A stretch of 64,000 nucleotides of DNA from Botrimarina hoheduenensis (GCF_007859815.1 NZ_SJPH01000001.1:303987-367986); one strand, 5' to 3'; counted from the stretch's first letter, positions 26,441 through 35,830 are shown. The notes: a model not told the origin generated them from the sequence alone. Numbers and translations: made by a program.

Positions 26441-27613
26441 ATGCGTTCTCCGATCCGATCGCTAGCTGTTGTGGTGCTGCTCACCGCGACAACCGCCACT
26501 CACGCAGAGAATGCCATCCCCTGGCGGACCGACCTGCGCGCCGCCATGGCCGAAGCGCAGCAATCGAACAAGTTGGTTCTGCTTCACTTCTGGACCGAAA
26601 GCTGCGGACCGTGCCGTCTGCTGGACCAGCGCGTCTTTACGCAGCCTGGCATGGCAGGTGCCATTACCGCCAATTATGTGCCTGTCAAAGTCAACGCCGG
26701 CGAGCACCCTGAACTGGCCCAATCGTACGGCGTCACGCGGGTGCCGACCGATGTGGTGGCCGACAGCCAGGGGCAGGTGATCCGCTCGTACGTTAGCCCG
26801 GCGACGCCGATGGCTTACTTGGGTGTCTTGACGGAGATGGCTGTCGCCCAGCGCGGCAAAAGCTCTCCCTACGACAACCTGATGGCGGCGGCACCCTATC
26901 GTACGAACCAAACGACATCGGACCTGCCCCCGGCAAACCGTCTCGGTAATCAGTCGAATCCTGCCGTCCCTTCGGCCCCGATGGCTTCCGCACAGCAGGT
27001 GATGCCCGCCGCGACGCCCGCCGGCTCGAATGCCAACCCGTACTACAGCGAACCTGCCGCTGCCGCCCCGCCTGCGGCTACGGTCGCAGCGCAGCGTTCT
27101 ACGACGGTGCCGCCGACAGTGCCGCAGGATAAGCTCCCGTCGCTTGCCGCAACCAACGTTGCACCGACGACGGTTGCGAGCAGCACGCCCCGCCAGGCTA
27201 CCCCGGCCTCACAAACAGCCGCACCACAGCTGCCGGCCGGCAGCCCGCCGCTGGCGTTTGATGGTTACTGCCCGGTTTCGATGAAGCGCGATTGGGCCTG
27301 GAAGCAGGGCGATGTCCGCTACGGTGCGATCCACCGGGGCCGCACATACCTGTTCACCTCTGCTGAGCACCGCGATACGTTCCTCGCGACGCCCGATGAT
27401 TTTGCCCCGGCCTTGTCGGGAGCTGACCCGGTCCTGGCGGTCGATCAACGACAGAATGTCGCCGGCTCGCGGCAGTACGCCGTCGAGTACCGCGGCAAGT
27501 TCTTCTTCTTTGCCAGCGAAGAAACCCTTAGCCGGTTCTGGACGAACGCCGACGGTTACGCCAACGGTGCCGAACGCGTCGCCGCGGCCACGAGCGATAC
27601 GGTTGTTCGCTAA
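26441..27613 (+). CDS. Secreted thioredoxin-YHS fusion protein
   Basis: The 390-residue protein has a signal peptide (residues about 1-23), a thioredoxin domain with the CGPC active site (C55, C58 in TESCGPCRLL) to about residue 135, a Pro/Ala/Thr-rich linker of about 130 residues, and a C-terminal region with two YHS-like halves: DGYCPVSM (C277) with YGAIHRGRTYLFTSAEHRDTF, then YAVEYRGKFFFFASEETLSRFW. YHS domains occur in metal-transport and redox proteins and may bind metals. The ATG at 26441 has GAGG upstream. I infer a periplasmic disulfide or metal-trafficking role; the partner is unknown. Confidence 0.85.
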   Translation: MRSPIRSLAVVVLLTATTATHAENAIPWRTDLRAAMAEAQQSNKLVLLHFWTESCGPCRLLDQRVFTQPGMAGAITANYVPVKVNAGEHPELAQSYGVTRVPTDVVADSQGQVIRSYVSPATPMAYLGVLTEMAVAQRGKSSPYDNLMAAAPYRTNQTTSDLPPANRLGNQSNPAVPSAPMASAQQVMPAATPAGSNANPYYSEPAAAAPPAATVAAQRSTTVPPTVPQDKLPSLAATNVAPTTVASSTPRQATPASQTAAPQLPAGSPPLAFDGYCPVSMKRDWAWKQGDVRYGAIHRGRTYLFTSAEHRDTFLATPDDFAPALSGADPVLAVDQRQNVAGSRQYAVEYRGKFFFFASEETLSRFWTNADGYANGAERVAAATSDTVVR

Positions 27614-27731
27614 GAGCGATTAGGCCGATGAAGAAAAGGCCCTCAAGAAACTTGCCGGCATGCGGGATCAATCGGATTCGGTACCGAACGCCCGAGGGCA
27701 TTCGGAAGCCTTCCGCTCAGACGCGCGCAGT

Positions 27732-28592
27732 TCATTCGTCGCGGATGGTTCGCTGCAGCTGGATCACGTGAGCGCGAACCTCTTCTAGACCGGGGTTGAG
27801 TCGCAGCGCGCGGCGGAACGATTCGAGCGCGGCCATCGGATTGTCTTGCATGAGGTAGCACTGCCCCATGCCGACCGCCGCGGTGAAGTGGTACGGATTG
27901 ATCTCGAGTGCTTGGTGGCAGTTGCGCACCGCCGCTTCGTACTGAGAGAGGTGGTAATGTGCCGTGCCGCGCTGGCACCACGCTTCGGCGATCCACGGAG
28001 AGTCGTGGATAAGTTCGGTTGATAGGCTGATGGCGTCCTCATAGCGCCGCGCCTGATTCAGCCGGACAACGTTGCGCAAGGTGAGGCGTTGCTCGCGGCT
28101 GCCAACGCGGGTCCACAGCTCGCGGATGCCGTTCTCTGCCAGGGTGCGAACCGCCCGGTCGCGGTCCGTCAGAGCCCGTCCTAGCGTGCTGTTGGCCGCA
28201 TAGTCGCCCATGAATCCGATTGCCAGCACGGCACCTCGCCGCGCGGCCCGATCGCCCATCAGCGCCAGTCGTTCGAGCGTTGCGCAGGTGTAGCGCTTCG
28301 CAACAATCTGGACAAAGGCGGCTGAATCCTGATTGGTCAGATAGCCTTCATAGGCAGCGACGATCAACGGGCTGCGTAGCGAATGATCTTCCACGGCGGC
28401 GGTCTCGTTCCAGAGGACGCCGACGCTTTCCCTGGCGCCGTTGTCGCGGTTAACGGGCGGCGTCGCTTCGTGCGACGTTTCCCTCGGGTTGTTCTGGGCT
28501 TCTCGACAGACTCGCGTCACAATCAAGGCAAGCCACGCGGCCGCGTCGTCGTGTCGCAGCTTCGAGTTTAATCGCGGTTGAATCCCCGACAA
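27732..28592 (-). CDS. TPR-repeat protein
   Basis: The 286-residue protein has a helical N-terminal half with an Ala-rich HEAT-like pattern (about residues 80-150) and a C-terminal TPR region (about 175-270) with DSPWIAEAWCQRGTAHYHLSQYEAAVRNC and NPYHFTAAVGMGQCYLMQDNPMAALESFRRAL. It probably mediates protein-protein contacts. No signal peptide is apparent. The frame begins at a TTG at 28592, so the start is uncertain; an internal start is possible. It is divergent from the STN gene, with 26 bp between starts. Confidence 0.75.
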   Translation of the reverse strand: MSGIQPRLNSKLRHDDAAAWLALIVTRVCREAQNNPRETSHEATPPVNRDNGARESVGVLWNETAAVEDHSLRSPLIVAAYEGYLTNQDSAAFVQIVAKRYTCATLERLALMGDRAARRGAVLAIGFMGDYAANSTLGRALTDRDRAVRTLAENGIRELWTRVGSREQRLTLRNVVRLNQARRYEDAISLSTELIHDSPWIAEAWCQRGTAHYHLSQYEAAVRNCHQALEINPYHFTAAVGMGQCYLMQDNPMAALESFRRALRLNPGLEEVRAHVIQLQRTIRDE

Positions 28593-28618
28593 TCAAAAAA
28601 GACGATCCCCTCGTAACC

Positions 28619-29626
28619 GTGTGGAATAAGGTAATTCACGGCGTGATTGACTTGACAAAGCCTTGCCGCGAGGTCTCGCTTGCCGCTGTTATGACGGTGG
28701 GCGCGCTGGTCTTGGCGAGCAACGCCCCGGCGCTTGCAGGGTCTCAGCAGAGTGATGATCCCCTGGCGCGCCGTATCGATGTCGTGTGGCGTGATGTGCC
28801 CCTGTCACAGGCAGCGCACCGCTTAGCCCAGGTGGTGGAGGTCACGGCCTTTATCGATCGGCGGCTTGACCCGCACGCGCGCGTAACGCTCCGCGCCAAC
28901 GGGGTCTCTGCACGCGATGCGTTTCTGCAGCTAGCGCAGCAAGTCGAGGCGGTGATCGTTGATCGGGCCGAGCTGGTTTATCTGGGCCCCTCCGAAGGGG
29001 CCGCGACGCTGGTCGCAGCACCGCCGCTCGGATCGGCACCGCGCGCTACCCAGCGATTGCTCAAGCGCAAGAAAAAGATCGTTTGGAATCGTCTTGCCAT
29101 GCCCCGCGAGATCATCGAGCAAGCGCTCGCCGAAGAACGGATCACGATCGAAAATGCCAACCTTGTGCCACACGACTTGTGGGACGCCGGCACGTTGCCA
29201 ACCGCTCCGGTCGCCGACCAGCTTTCGGTTCTGTTGACGGGTTTCGGCCTAACTTGGCACGCCGACCCCCAGCGCACGGGGGTGGTCGTTCTCGAGCTGA
29301 GTAACGCCACCGCGCAGCCGATCGCCCCGCGCTTGACACCGCGGGAAACGCCGCCGGCCGGCGTGCCGTCCGCTGTTGCCGTCGAGCAGCAGCGTTACAC
29401 GCTCCGCGTGCAAGAACAGCCGCTCGAGGCGGTGCTCGGCCAGATCGCCGAGCGATCGGGCATGGAGCTGCGGATCACACCGGGAGCGGCACCGATTGCA
29501 GCCCAGCGGACCAGTTTCTCGGTGCGTGAAGCGTCGCTCGACGAGCTGCTCGAAGCAGCTGCCGCGTCGGCGGGACTCGTCGTGCGCCGCATCGAGAGCA
29601 TCATCGAAGTAACGACGGTTCGGTGA
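28619..29626 (+). CDS. Secreted protein with STN (secretin N-terminal-like) domains
   Basis: The 335-residue protein has a signal-like region (about residues 19-41), then STN-type domains: DVVWRDVPLSQAAHRLAQVVEVTAFIDRRLDPHARVTLRANGVSARDAFLQLAQ (cut by me into the segment at about residues 53-108) and a second at about residues 262-335, ending EASLDELLEAAAASAGLVVRR. STN modules occur at the start of secretins and TonB-dependent transducers, but no secretin barrel or TonB receptor follows here. The GTG at 28619 is the apparent start. It probably docks with a partner in the periplasm. Function unknown. Confidence 0.75.
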   Translation: MWNKVIHGVIDLTKPCREVSLAAVMTVGALVLASNAPALAGSQQSDDPLARRIDVVWRDVPLSQAAHRLAQVVEVTAFIDRRLDPHARVTLRANGVSARDAFLQLAQQVEAVIVDRAELVYLGPSEGAATLVAAPPLGSAPRATQRLLKRKKKIVWNRLAMPREIIEQALAEERITIENANLVPHDLWDAGTLPTAPVADQLSVLLTGFGLTWHADPQRTGVVVLELSNATAQPIAPRLTPRETPPAGVPSAVAVEQQRYTLRVQEQPLEAVLGQIAERSGMELRITPGAAPIAAQRTSFSVREASLDELLEAAAASAGLVVRRIESIIEVTTVR

Positions 29627-29671
29627 GCGGGCTGAGCCCTAAAAATGAACAGCGTAGTAAAGAACACCATT

Positions 29672-29712
29672 AAAAAACGAACACCGTCGCGGCAGATGCC
29701 GGACGGTGTTCG
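29672..29712 (-). terminator. Intrinsic terminator of the CheY-like gene
   Basis: CGAACACCGTC (29678-29688) and GACGGTGTTCG (29702-29712) form a perfect 11-bp stem with a smaller internal stem; the minus strand continues with TTTTTT (29677-29672). It is also positioned to stop transcription from the convergent STN gene. Confidence 0.92.
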
Positions 29713-29770
29713 GAAAGTTGATTGGTGAGTTTCTGGGTGGGGTCTGGTGTCCGCCCCAAGCTGAGGGGAA

Positions 29771-30133
29771 TCAGCAGCCGTGCTTCTCGAGCTTCTCGCG
29801 AAGCGTATCAGCCGTGAAGGGCTTCACCAGGTAATCGGAGACGCCTGCCTGAATGGCTTCCAGCACGCGTGCCTTCTCCGCCTCGGTCGTCACCATGATG
29901 ATCGTGACGTCTTTGTCCTTGGCACGGACCTCTTTGATGACGTCCAGGCCGGTCTTGCGCGGCATGTTCCAGTCGGTCAGAACCAGATCGAACTTGCCCG
30001 GCTCAAAGAGGTTGATCGCTTCCTCGCCGTCAGCAGCTTCGACCGCGCTAGGAACGCCAACGGCATTCAACGAGCGGAGGATGATCTTCCGCATGGTGCT
30101 GGAATCGTCGGCAACTAAAACTCGGGCGCTCAT
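29771..30133 (-). CDS. Single-domain response regulator (CheY-like)
   Basis: The 120-residue receiver domain has the acidic pocket D9/D10, phosphoacceptor D54 in VLTDWNMP, switch residue T82 and the conserved K104 in YLVKPF. It has no output domain. The ATG at 30133 has AGGAG 8 nt upstream. It is an orphan: no histidine kinase or chemotaxis gene is near. Regulation of motility, stalk or another process through phosphotransfer is possible. The high conservation of every receiver residue suggests it is active. Confidence 0.93.
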   Translation of the reverse strand: MSARVLVADDSSTMRKIILRSLNAVGVPSAVEAADGEEAINLFEPGKFDLVLTDWNMPRKTGLDVIKEVRAKDKDVTIIMVTTEAEKARVLEAIQAGVSDYLVKPFTADTLREKLEKHGC

Positions 30134-30299
30134 CGGGGGGGCTCCTGTCGCGTCGGTCGCGGACCGGTTTCGAATGAAAGGGCCGCGATCGCGTATTGAT
30201 CGGGCGGACGCCGAAACTTAGGTCACGACAGGGGGCAGTCAAACGAGCAGCACGGTGTTTCGGTTCTCCACCTTTTAGGGGCCGCGCATGACCGGCCGG

Positions 30300-30602
30300 T
30301 TATTTCAGCAGCCGGTTGAGCTGCTCTTCGATGGCACCGGTGATCTTGCCTTTGAACATGGCGGCGGCGAACGGAAGGTCGCCCGAAACGCGGATTGCCG
30401 CATCCTCTACGGCGAGATTGCCCTGAATCTTGAAACCGAAGGTCGTAAACCCGAACGACAGAGTGTCCCCCTCCCAGGTTTGCTCGAGGCCGGAAAGCTG
30501 GTCTGAGTACTTTGCGCGGAGCATGTCGGAGAATCCGTGCAACCGATCACGCGCCTGCTCACGGCCCAGATTGTGGGGGATCGAGACTTCGAATTTGGGC
30601 AT
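30300..30602 (-). CDS. Polyhydroxyalkanoic-acid-system-like small protein
   Basis: The 100-residue cytoplasmic protein begins MPKFEVSIPHNLGREQARDR, then has LEQTWEGDTLSFGFTTFGFKIQGNLAVEDAAIRVSGDLPFAA, the pattern of the PHA_gran_rgn (PHA system) family. Its biochemical role is not established. The ATG at 30602 was chosen; the upstream frame to 30674 lacks similarity. No phaC or phasin gene is near, so a link to storage granules is not shown here. Confidence 0.75.
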   Translation of the reverse strand: MPKFEVSIPHNLGREQARDRLHGFSDMLRAKYSDQLSGLEQTWEGDTLSFGFTTFGFKIQGNLAVEDAAIRVSGDLPFAAAMFKGKITGAIEEQLNRLLK

Positions 30603-30693
30603 CGATTCGCTTGGATTGAGGGGGGTAGAAATCGCAGCGGCAACGGAGCGCGGCAGCGGGGGCCGGGCGACCACGAGATGTCGCCACAGGCCG

Positions 30694-31509
30694 CTAAGAG
30701 TCTGTCAGGACGCCCCTAAGAGGGAAGGGGGGCCGTGCTGCGTGGGAGCGGATGGTTTTGGCGAGTTGTCTGACGGCGGCCTCGTCGATCGTTCCTGTGC
30801 GACCGCCGTGGCAAGCCGCCCCGCGAACGCCGACCAGCCCGCCGCCACCAACTTTGACCAGCAGTTCGGCTACGCGGGCAACCGCCGACGCATCGAGCCG
30901 ACCGGCCACTACCACATGCACGCCAGCGCATTGGGCGGTTCGGAGTAAGCGCTCCAGCTCGTCCCTTTCTAGGCATTCTAATAGGGCCTTGGCCCCAGGA
31001 GACTTGTCCCAGGTGTCTAACACCAGCCATGACGAACCGGCCTGGGCCGTAGCACTAAGCGCTTCGGCGGGCGGCGGCGCGTTGGCCGCCTGATGATCGG
31101 CATAGGCTGCCAGAACGGGCAGCGGCCGATGCGCAGACGCGACTGCCATGAGTCGAGCGTATTGGGACCGCCAATCGGTCTTGGCCGCCCGGGCAAGCCC
31201 GAACTTGACGATCGCCACGCCCCTGGCAGCAGCAAGATCGGGCTCGCGGAATTCTGGTGGGCTGACCGCATCGACCAACTCACCCCCGGCAGCGGTCAAG
31301 GGTAAGCGGTTGCCGATCCTCTTGGAGATGGCACAGACGGTCTGCGCCGAGGGCGCTCCTAGCGGTCCGGCGCTGGGCTCTTTGACATCAATCACGTCCG
31401 ACCCCCCCGCGAGGGCCGCGGCGGCTTCGGCGGCCGAGCGGACGCTGACGAGCAGTCCGCATGAGCCCGGAGCGATGGCAGGCAGGAGTGTGTCTGACAA
31501 ACCGATCAA
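30694..31509 (-). CDS. mfnB: (5-formylfuran-3-yl)methyl phosphate synthase (MfnB-like)
   Basis: The 271-residue TIM-barrel enzyme has the MfnB/DUF556 signature LLVSVRSAAEAAAALAGGSDVIDVKEP near residue 19, with the catalytic lysine in DVKEPS, and KFGLARAA near residue 103. In methanogens the enzyme makes the furan precursor of methanofuran from glyceraldehyde 3-phosphate; Planctomycetes use a related pathway for C1 transfer. The frame opens at a TTG at 31509, with a second TTG at about 31500 and no ATG, so the start is uncertain. The other genes of the pathway are not in this window. Confidence 0.85.
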   Translation of the reverse strand: MIGLSDTLLPAIAPGSCGLLVSVRSAAEAAAALAGGSDVIDVKEPSAGPLGAPSAQTVCAISKRIGNRLPLTAAGGELVDAVSPPEFREPDLAAARGVAIVKFGLARAAKTDWRSQYARLMAVASAHRPLPVLAAYADHQAANAPPPAEALSATAQAGSSWLVLDTWDKSPGAKALLECLERDELERLLRTAQCAGVHVVVAGRLDASAVARVAELLVKVGGGGLVGVRGAACHGGRTGTIDEAAVRQLAKTIRSHAARPPFPLRGVLTDS

Positions 31510-31747
31510 CGAGGGGCCAAACCGTTACGAAAGGGAAAATGAGTTCCTGCAACCCACCGATTTGCCGTAATTTACGAGCGCGATAGACGTGCCGCAGGTG
31601 CGGGGCTACCTTTTCAGCTCTCGGGCGGTTCGACAAGTCAGTTGTTCCCCAAGCCGCTTGGCCCACGATCCCCCCCCCGGGATGGTGGCGAGCTGCCCGT
31701 TGCCGACCTTCTTCGCCGCATTGGCGATTCTCACACCTTAGCTGTTC

Positions 31748-33442
31748 ATGTCCGATACCGCCTCGCACGACGCTGACACCTCGCACCACCATGCTGTCCC
31801 GACCGCGCGCCCGGTAGTTACGGCAATTCTGGTCGTCGCGTTGATCTACGCCGGAGCGCTTGCGCTTGGCTTGCCCCAGAAGGGGACTCAGATCGTTGTG
31901 GCTGCCGCCGCTGCGCACCACAACGAGGATCACGGCCAGGATCACGGCGATGCGGATCACGCCCCGCAGGAGGGTGCCGAGAGCAGTGCCGCTGAATCGG
32001 CTGATACCGATGGGGGGAGCGAGTCCAGCCACGAAGACGCCGGCCACAGCCACGGCCACGCTCCGCTGGCGGCCCCGCCGATCGGGACCGTCACCCCGTT
32101 CGTACTGCTGCTGCTGTCGATCGCGGTGCTGCCGTTGATCCCCGCTACCGCGCACTGGTGGGAGTCCAACACCAGTCGCTTTATGGTTGCCGCAGGCCTG
32201 GGAGTGGTGACGCTGCTGTACTACGGGTTCTTGCACGAAACTCCGATCGATGGCCACTGGCCAGCCCATTACGTGTCGGCTCCCGACGCCTCGGGGTTCA
32301 ATCTGGGGTTGGTCCGTACGATCTTCGAGAACGCGGTGCTCCAAGAGTTCATCCCGTTTATCGTGCTGCTGTTCAGCCTGTACACGATCTCGGGAGGCAT
32401 CCGTATCGAGGGCGACCTCCAAGCCAATCCGATGACCAACGCCCTGTTTATGGCGGTGGGAGGAGTGCTGGCCAGTTTTATCGGGACGACCGGCGCGGCG
32501 ATGCTGCTGATCAGGCCGCTCCTTGAGACCAACCAAGAGCGTAAGCACGTCGTTCACACGGTCGTGTTCTTTATTTTTATCGTTTGCAACTGCGGCGGTT
32601 GTCTGCTTCCTATTGGCGATCCGCCCCTGTTCTTGGGCTACTTGCGCGGGGTCGATTTTTTCTGGACGCTCAATCTGTGGCAGGATTGGTTGATGTGCAA
32701 CGGCCTGCTGCTGCTGGTTTATTTGCTGCTGGATGAGCTCGCTTACTATCCACGCGAGACCGAGGCCGATATCACGCGCGACCTGCGTCAGATCCGCGCT
32801 CTCAAGTTCAGCGGCTTGGCGGTCAACGGCCCGCTTCTGCTGGGGGTTGTGGCGGCGGTGGCCCTGCTGGACCCCTCGAAGCCCTTGCCGGGCCTCGGTT
32901 GGCACCCCTGGATGTATCTCCGCGAACTCGTGCAACTGGGGCTCGTTGGGCTCTCGTTGAGCCTGGGCAGCTATGCGGTGCGGGTGGCAAACGGCTTCAA
33001 TTATCACGCGATTGTCGAGGTGGCCGCGTTGTTCAGCGGCATCTTTATCTGCATGCAGCCCGCGCTGCAGATCCTTGGCGTACAGGGTGCGCAGCTGGGA
33101 ATCGACACGCCGATGCAGTTTTTCTGGATCACCGGAGGCCTCTCGAGCGTGCTCGATAACGCGCCGACTTACGTGGTCTTCTTTGAGACCGCCAAGACTC
33201 TCGTCACGGGCGAGGGTGCCAGCCTGGTTGCCGGCGTTGAGGAAAAGCGGCTCATGGCGATCAGCTTAGGAGCGGTTTTCATGGGCGCGATGACCTATAT
33301 CGGTAACGGCCCCAACTTCATGGTCAAAGCGATCGCCGAGAAGTCGGGCGTGCGGATGCCCAGTTTCTTTGGCTATATGCTGTACAGCTTCGCCTTCCTG
33401 CTGCCGGTTCTGGCGTTTGTGGCTTGGCAGATGTTTGGCTAA
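31748..33442 (+). CDS. Na+/H+ antiporter, NhaD-type ion transporter
   Basis: The 564-residue membrane protein has about 12 predicted helices and the ion-transporter-superfamily features of Nha[24 protein letters not shown] near residue 285, [17 protein letters not shown] near residue 465 and [18 protein letters not shown] near residue 515. It probably exchanges Na+ or Li+ for H+ across the cytoplasmic membrane. A His/Asp/Glu-rich hydrophilic segment lies at residues 57-104 between the first two helices. The ATG at 31748 is supported by the short lead before the first helix. A very long antisense frame over the gene is treated as a shadow. Confidence 0.9.
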   Translation: MSDTASHDADTSHHHAVPTARPVVTAILVVALIYAGALALGLPQKGTQIVVAAAAAHHNEDHGQDHGDADHAPQEGAESSAAESADTDGGSESSHEDAGHSHGHAPLAAPPIGTVTPFVLLLLSIAVLPLIPATAHWWESNTSRFMVAAGLGVVTLLYYGFLHETPIDGHWPAHYVSAPDASGFNLGLVRTIFENAVLQEFIPFIVLLFSLYTISGGIRIEGDLQANPMTNALFMAVGGVLASFIGTTGAAMLLIRPLLETNQERKHVVHTVVFFIFIVCNCGGCLLPIGDPPLFLGYLRGVDFFWTLNLWQDWLMCNGLLLLVYLLLDELAYYPRETEADITRDLRQIRALKFSGLAVNGPLLLGVVAAVALLDPSKPLPGLGWHPWMYLRELVQLGLVGLSLSLGSYAVRVANGFNYHAIVEVAALFSGIFICMQPALQILGVQGAQLGIDTPMQFFWITGGLSSVLDNAPTYVVFFETAKTLVTGEGASLVAGVEEKRLMAISLGAVFMGAMTYIGNGPNFMVKAIAEKSGVRMPSFFGYMLYSFAFLLPVLAFVAWQMFG

Positions 33443-33548
33443 GAGGCGGAGAATCGCCGAGCAAGTCGGTCTGTCGGCAATCGGTCGGCGCGACTAAGCT
33501 ATCGCTTTCTCGCTCAGATTCTTGCCTCTCGCCCCCCCGCCACCTTAA

Positions 33549-34730
33549 GTGTCTTACGAAGCCGTTCTGACCGATTCCGACCTAGCGAGCCTGTGTGCGC
33601 GGCTCGCCGGATCGAAGCGGATTGGTTTCGATACCGAATTTGTCTCGGAGGATACGTTTCGCCCCGAGCTGTGCTTGGTGCAGGTGATCGGCGATGACGG
33701 GTTGCCCGCGGTCATCGATCCGCAGGGCATTGATGACATGACCCCCTTCTGGCGTCTGCTAGCCGAGGGAGATCACATCACAATTGTCCACGCGGCCCGT
33801 GAAGAGCTCAATTTTTGCCACACCGCGATCGGTCGGGCCCCGGCCAACGTGTTCGACACGCAGCTGGCTGCGGGCCTGTGCAGCGCCGAGTATCCGGCCG
33901 CTTACAGCTCCGTGGTGCAACGCTTCCTTGGCAAACGTCCGTCGAAGGGCGAGCAACGCACCGACTGGCGCCGCCGCCCGCTGACCGATGCCCAGATCGA
34001 CTATGCCTTGGAAGACGTGCGGTATCTGTTTGCGCTGCACGACAAGATCATCGCGCGGCTTGAGCAGCACGGCCGGATCGATTGGCTGGCCACCGAGATG
34101 GACGGTTTCTTGACCGAGGTTGATGACTCACGCACCCGCCAGCGGTGGCGTAAGGTGTCGGGTATCGGTGCCTTGCCGCTCCGCAGTCTGGCAGTGGTTC
34201 GCGAGGTTTGGCAGTGGCGTCAGCTCGAAGCGGAACGCCGCGACCTCCCACCACGCCGCGTCTTGCGTGATGATCTGATCGTGGAATTGGCGAAGAAAAA
34301 GTCGGATCGCGAAGACAAGATCCGATCGATCCGCGGGATGCTGCACGGACAGCTCAAGAAGTCGATCCCGGATATCGCTTTGGCGGTCCGTCGCGGGCTT
34401 GAGGCATCGACTGACGACCTGCAGGGCCCGCGCCGCAAGCCGCCGCCGCCGCAGCTCAATCTGCTCGGTCAGGTTATTGCTCCGGCTATCACGAGCCTGT
34501 GCAACCGTGCCGAGATTGCCGCCAGCCTAGCTTGCACCGCAACCGACATCCGCGAGTTGATCAGCTATCGCCTCGGTTTTTCTGGCGAGGGCGAAGATCC
34601 GCCGGCGCTCGCTTCGGGTTGGCGTGCCGAGCTGATCGGTAACCTGATCGACGATCTGCTGGCCGGCAAGCGCGCTATCCGGATCAGCGATCCCAACTGC
34701 GAGCAGCCGCTCGAATTCACTTCGCTGTGA
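33549..34730 (+). CDS. rnd: Ribonuclease D
   Basis: The 393-residue DEDD exonuclease has ExoI FDTEF with D28 and E30, and ExoIII YALEDVRYLFALHD. The ExoII region is IVHAAREELNF (H81 to L87), where the usual catalytic Asp (D85 of E. coli RNase D) is replaced by E86. A C-terminal HRDC-like helical region follows (about 205-370). It trims the 3' ends of tRNA and other RNAs. It uses a GTG start at 33549. The length is close to the family norm (375). Confidence 0.88.
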   Translation: MSYEAVLTDSDLASLCARLAGSKRIGFDTEFVSEDTFRPELCLVQVIGDDGLPAVIDPQGIDDMTPFWRLLAEGDHITIVHAAREELNFCHTAIGRAPANVFDTQLAAGLCSAEYPAAYSSVVQRFLGKRPSKGEQRTDWRRRPLTDAQIDYALEDVRYLFALHDKIIARLEQHGRIDWLATEMDGFLTEVDDSRTRQRWRKVSGIGALPLRSLAVVREVWQWRQLEAERRDLPPRRVLRDDLIVELAKKKSDREDKIRSIRGMLHGQLKKSIPDIALAVRRGLEASTDDLQGPRRKPPPPQLNLLGQVIAPAITSLCNRAEIAASLACTATDIRELISYRLGFSGEGEDPPALASGWRAELIGNLIDDLLAGKRAIRISDPNCEQPLEFTSL

Positions 34731-34750
34731 TCGGTCTTGGACCGGAGACG

Positions 34751-35830
34751 CTAGCGATAGCGAGCCAGCCGCTCAAGGGCGGCAGCGATCCAAGCCGGAT
34801 TCTCCAATCGCCAGCGGACGACGCTCGCCAGTCCCTGCTCGAACCCAATCCGCGGAGACCAGTTCAGCTCGCGACAGATTTTGTCGGTATTGAGGGCGTA
34901 GCGGCGGTCGTGTCCCGGGCGATCCGCCACGCGGGTCACGAGTTGTCGCGTCGAGATCGCCTCCGCACCGTTGGCGGCTAGGGCCGCATCGATCTGTTCG
35001 CAAAGCAACTCGATTGTTTCGGCGTTGGTGTGCCGATCAGCGGCCCCGATGTGGTAGGTCTCACCTGCCACTCCGCGTTCGGTTACGGCTAGCAATGCCT
35101 CGCAGTGGTCGTCCACATGCAGCCAGTCACGCACCTGTTGGCCGTCTCCGTAGAGCGGGATCGGCTGCCGGGCCAGTGCCCGTTCGATTGCCAGCGGGAT
35201 CAGCTTCTCGGGGCACTGCCGGGGCCCGTAGTTGTTGGTGGCGTGCGTAACGATCGCCTGGAGTCCGTAAGTCGTCTGGTAGGCACGCACCAGATGGTCG
35301 GCGGCCGCCTTGGTGGCGGAGTAGGGAGAACTGGGGGCGTAGGGGTCGCCCTCGTGCGATTCCTTGGGGGCCGCGATCGGCCCATACACCTCGTCGGTCG
35401 AGACATGCACCATCAACAGCCGGTCTGATTCGTCGGCTGCCAGGCGATCACGGTAGTCTCGCCAGGCGGCGAGCACCGCAGCGGTCCCCAGGACGTTGGT
35501 GTGCACAAACGCCTGCGGAGCCATGATCGAGCGATCGACGTGGGACTCTGCCGCTAAGTGGAGCAAGGTGTCGGGGCGGAAGCGGGCGATGGCGTTGCTA
35601 ACCGCGACGAGATCGGCCACATCGGCACGGAGGAACTGGTAGCGTTCTTGCCCGTCGATCGGGGTGACCGACTCGATCAGGCCGGCGTAGGTCAGCAGGT
35701 CGAGGTTCAGCACCTGGCGCGCCGCCCCCTCGCCGGGCCTGAGGAGCCTACGGATCAGCGCACTGCCAATAAATCCGCAGCCTCCGGTAACCAGAATTCG
35801 CTCAGATTGGCGGCGACAGAGGGCGGTCAC
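34751..35830 (-). CDS. rfbB: dTDP-glucose 4,6-dehydratase
   Basis: The 359-residue extended short-chain dehydrogenase has the NAD-binding GGCGFIGSALIRR near residue 17, HLAAESHVDRSI near residue 92, the catalytic STDEVYGP and YSATKAAADHLV (Tyr-x3-Lys) and NNYGPRQCPEKLIP. It makes dTDP-4-keto-6-deoxyglucose for deoxyhexose (such as rhamnose) synthesis. The GTG at 35830 is the apparent start. No other sugar gene of the pathway is adjacent. It ends 21 bp from the convergent rnd gene. Confidence 0.93.
   Translation of the reverse strand: MTALCRRQSERILVTGGCGFIGSALIRRLLRPGEGAARQVLNLDLLTYAGLIESVTPIDGQERYQFLRADVADLVAVSNAIARFRPDTLLHLAAESHVDRSIMAPQAFVHTNVLGTAAVLAAWRDYRDRLAADESDRLLMVHVSTDEVYGPIAAPKESHEGDPYAPSSPYSATKAAADHLVRAYQTTYGLQAIVTHATNNYGPRQCPEKLIPLAIERALARQPIPLYGDGQQVRDWLHVDDHCEALLAVTERGVAGETYHIGAADRHTNAETIELLCEQIDAALAANGAEAISTRQLVTRVADRPGHDRRYALNTDKICRELNWSPRIGFEQGLASVVRWRLENPAWIAAALERLARYR

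Noticed and set aside
31388-33007. 539-aa minus-strand frame over the NhaD-type antiporter gene
   Set aside because: Lies antisense to a well-recognised membrane protein, is His/Arg/Gln-rich with no domain, and is a shadow of high G+C codon bias.
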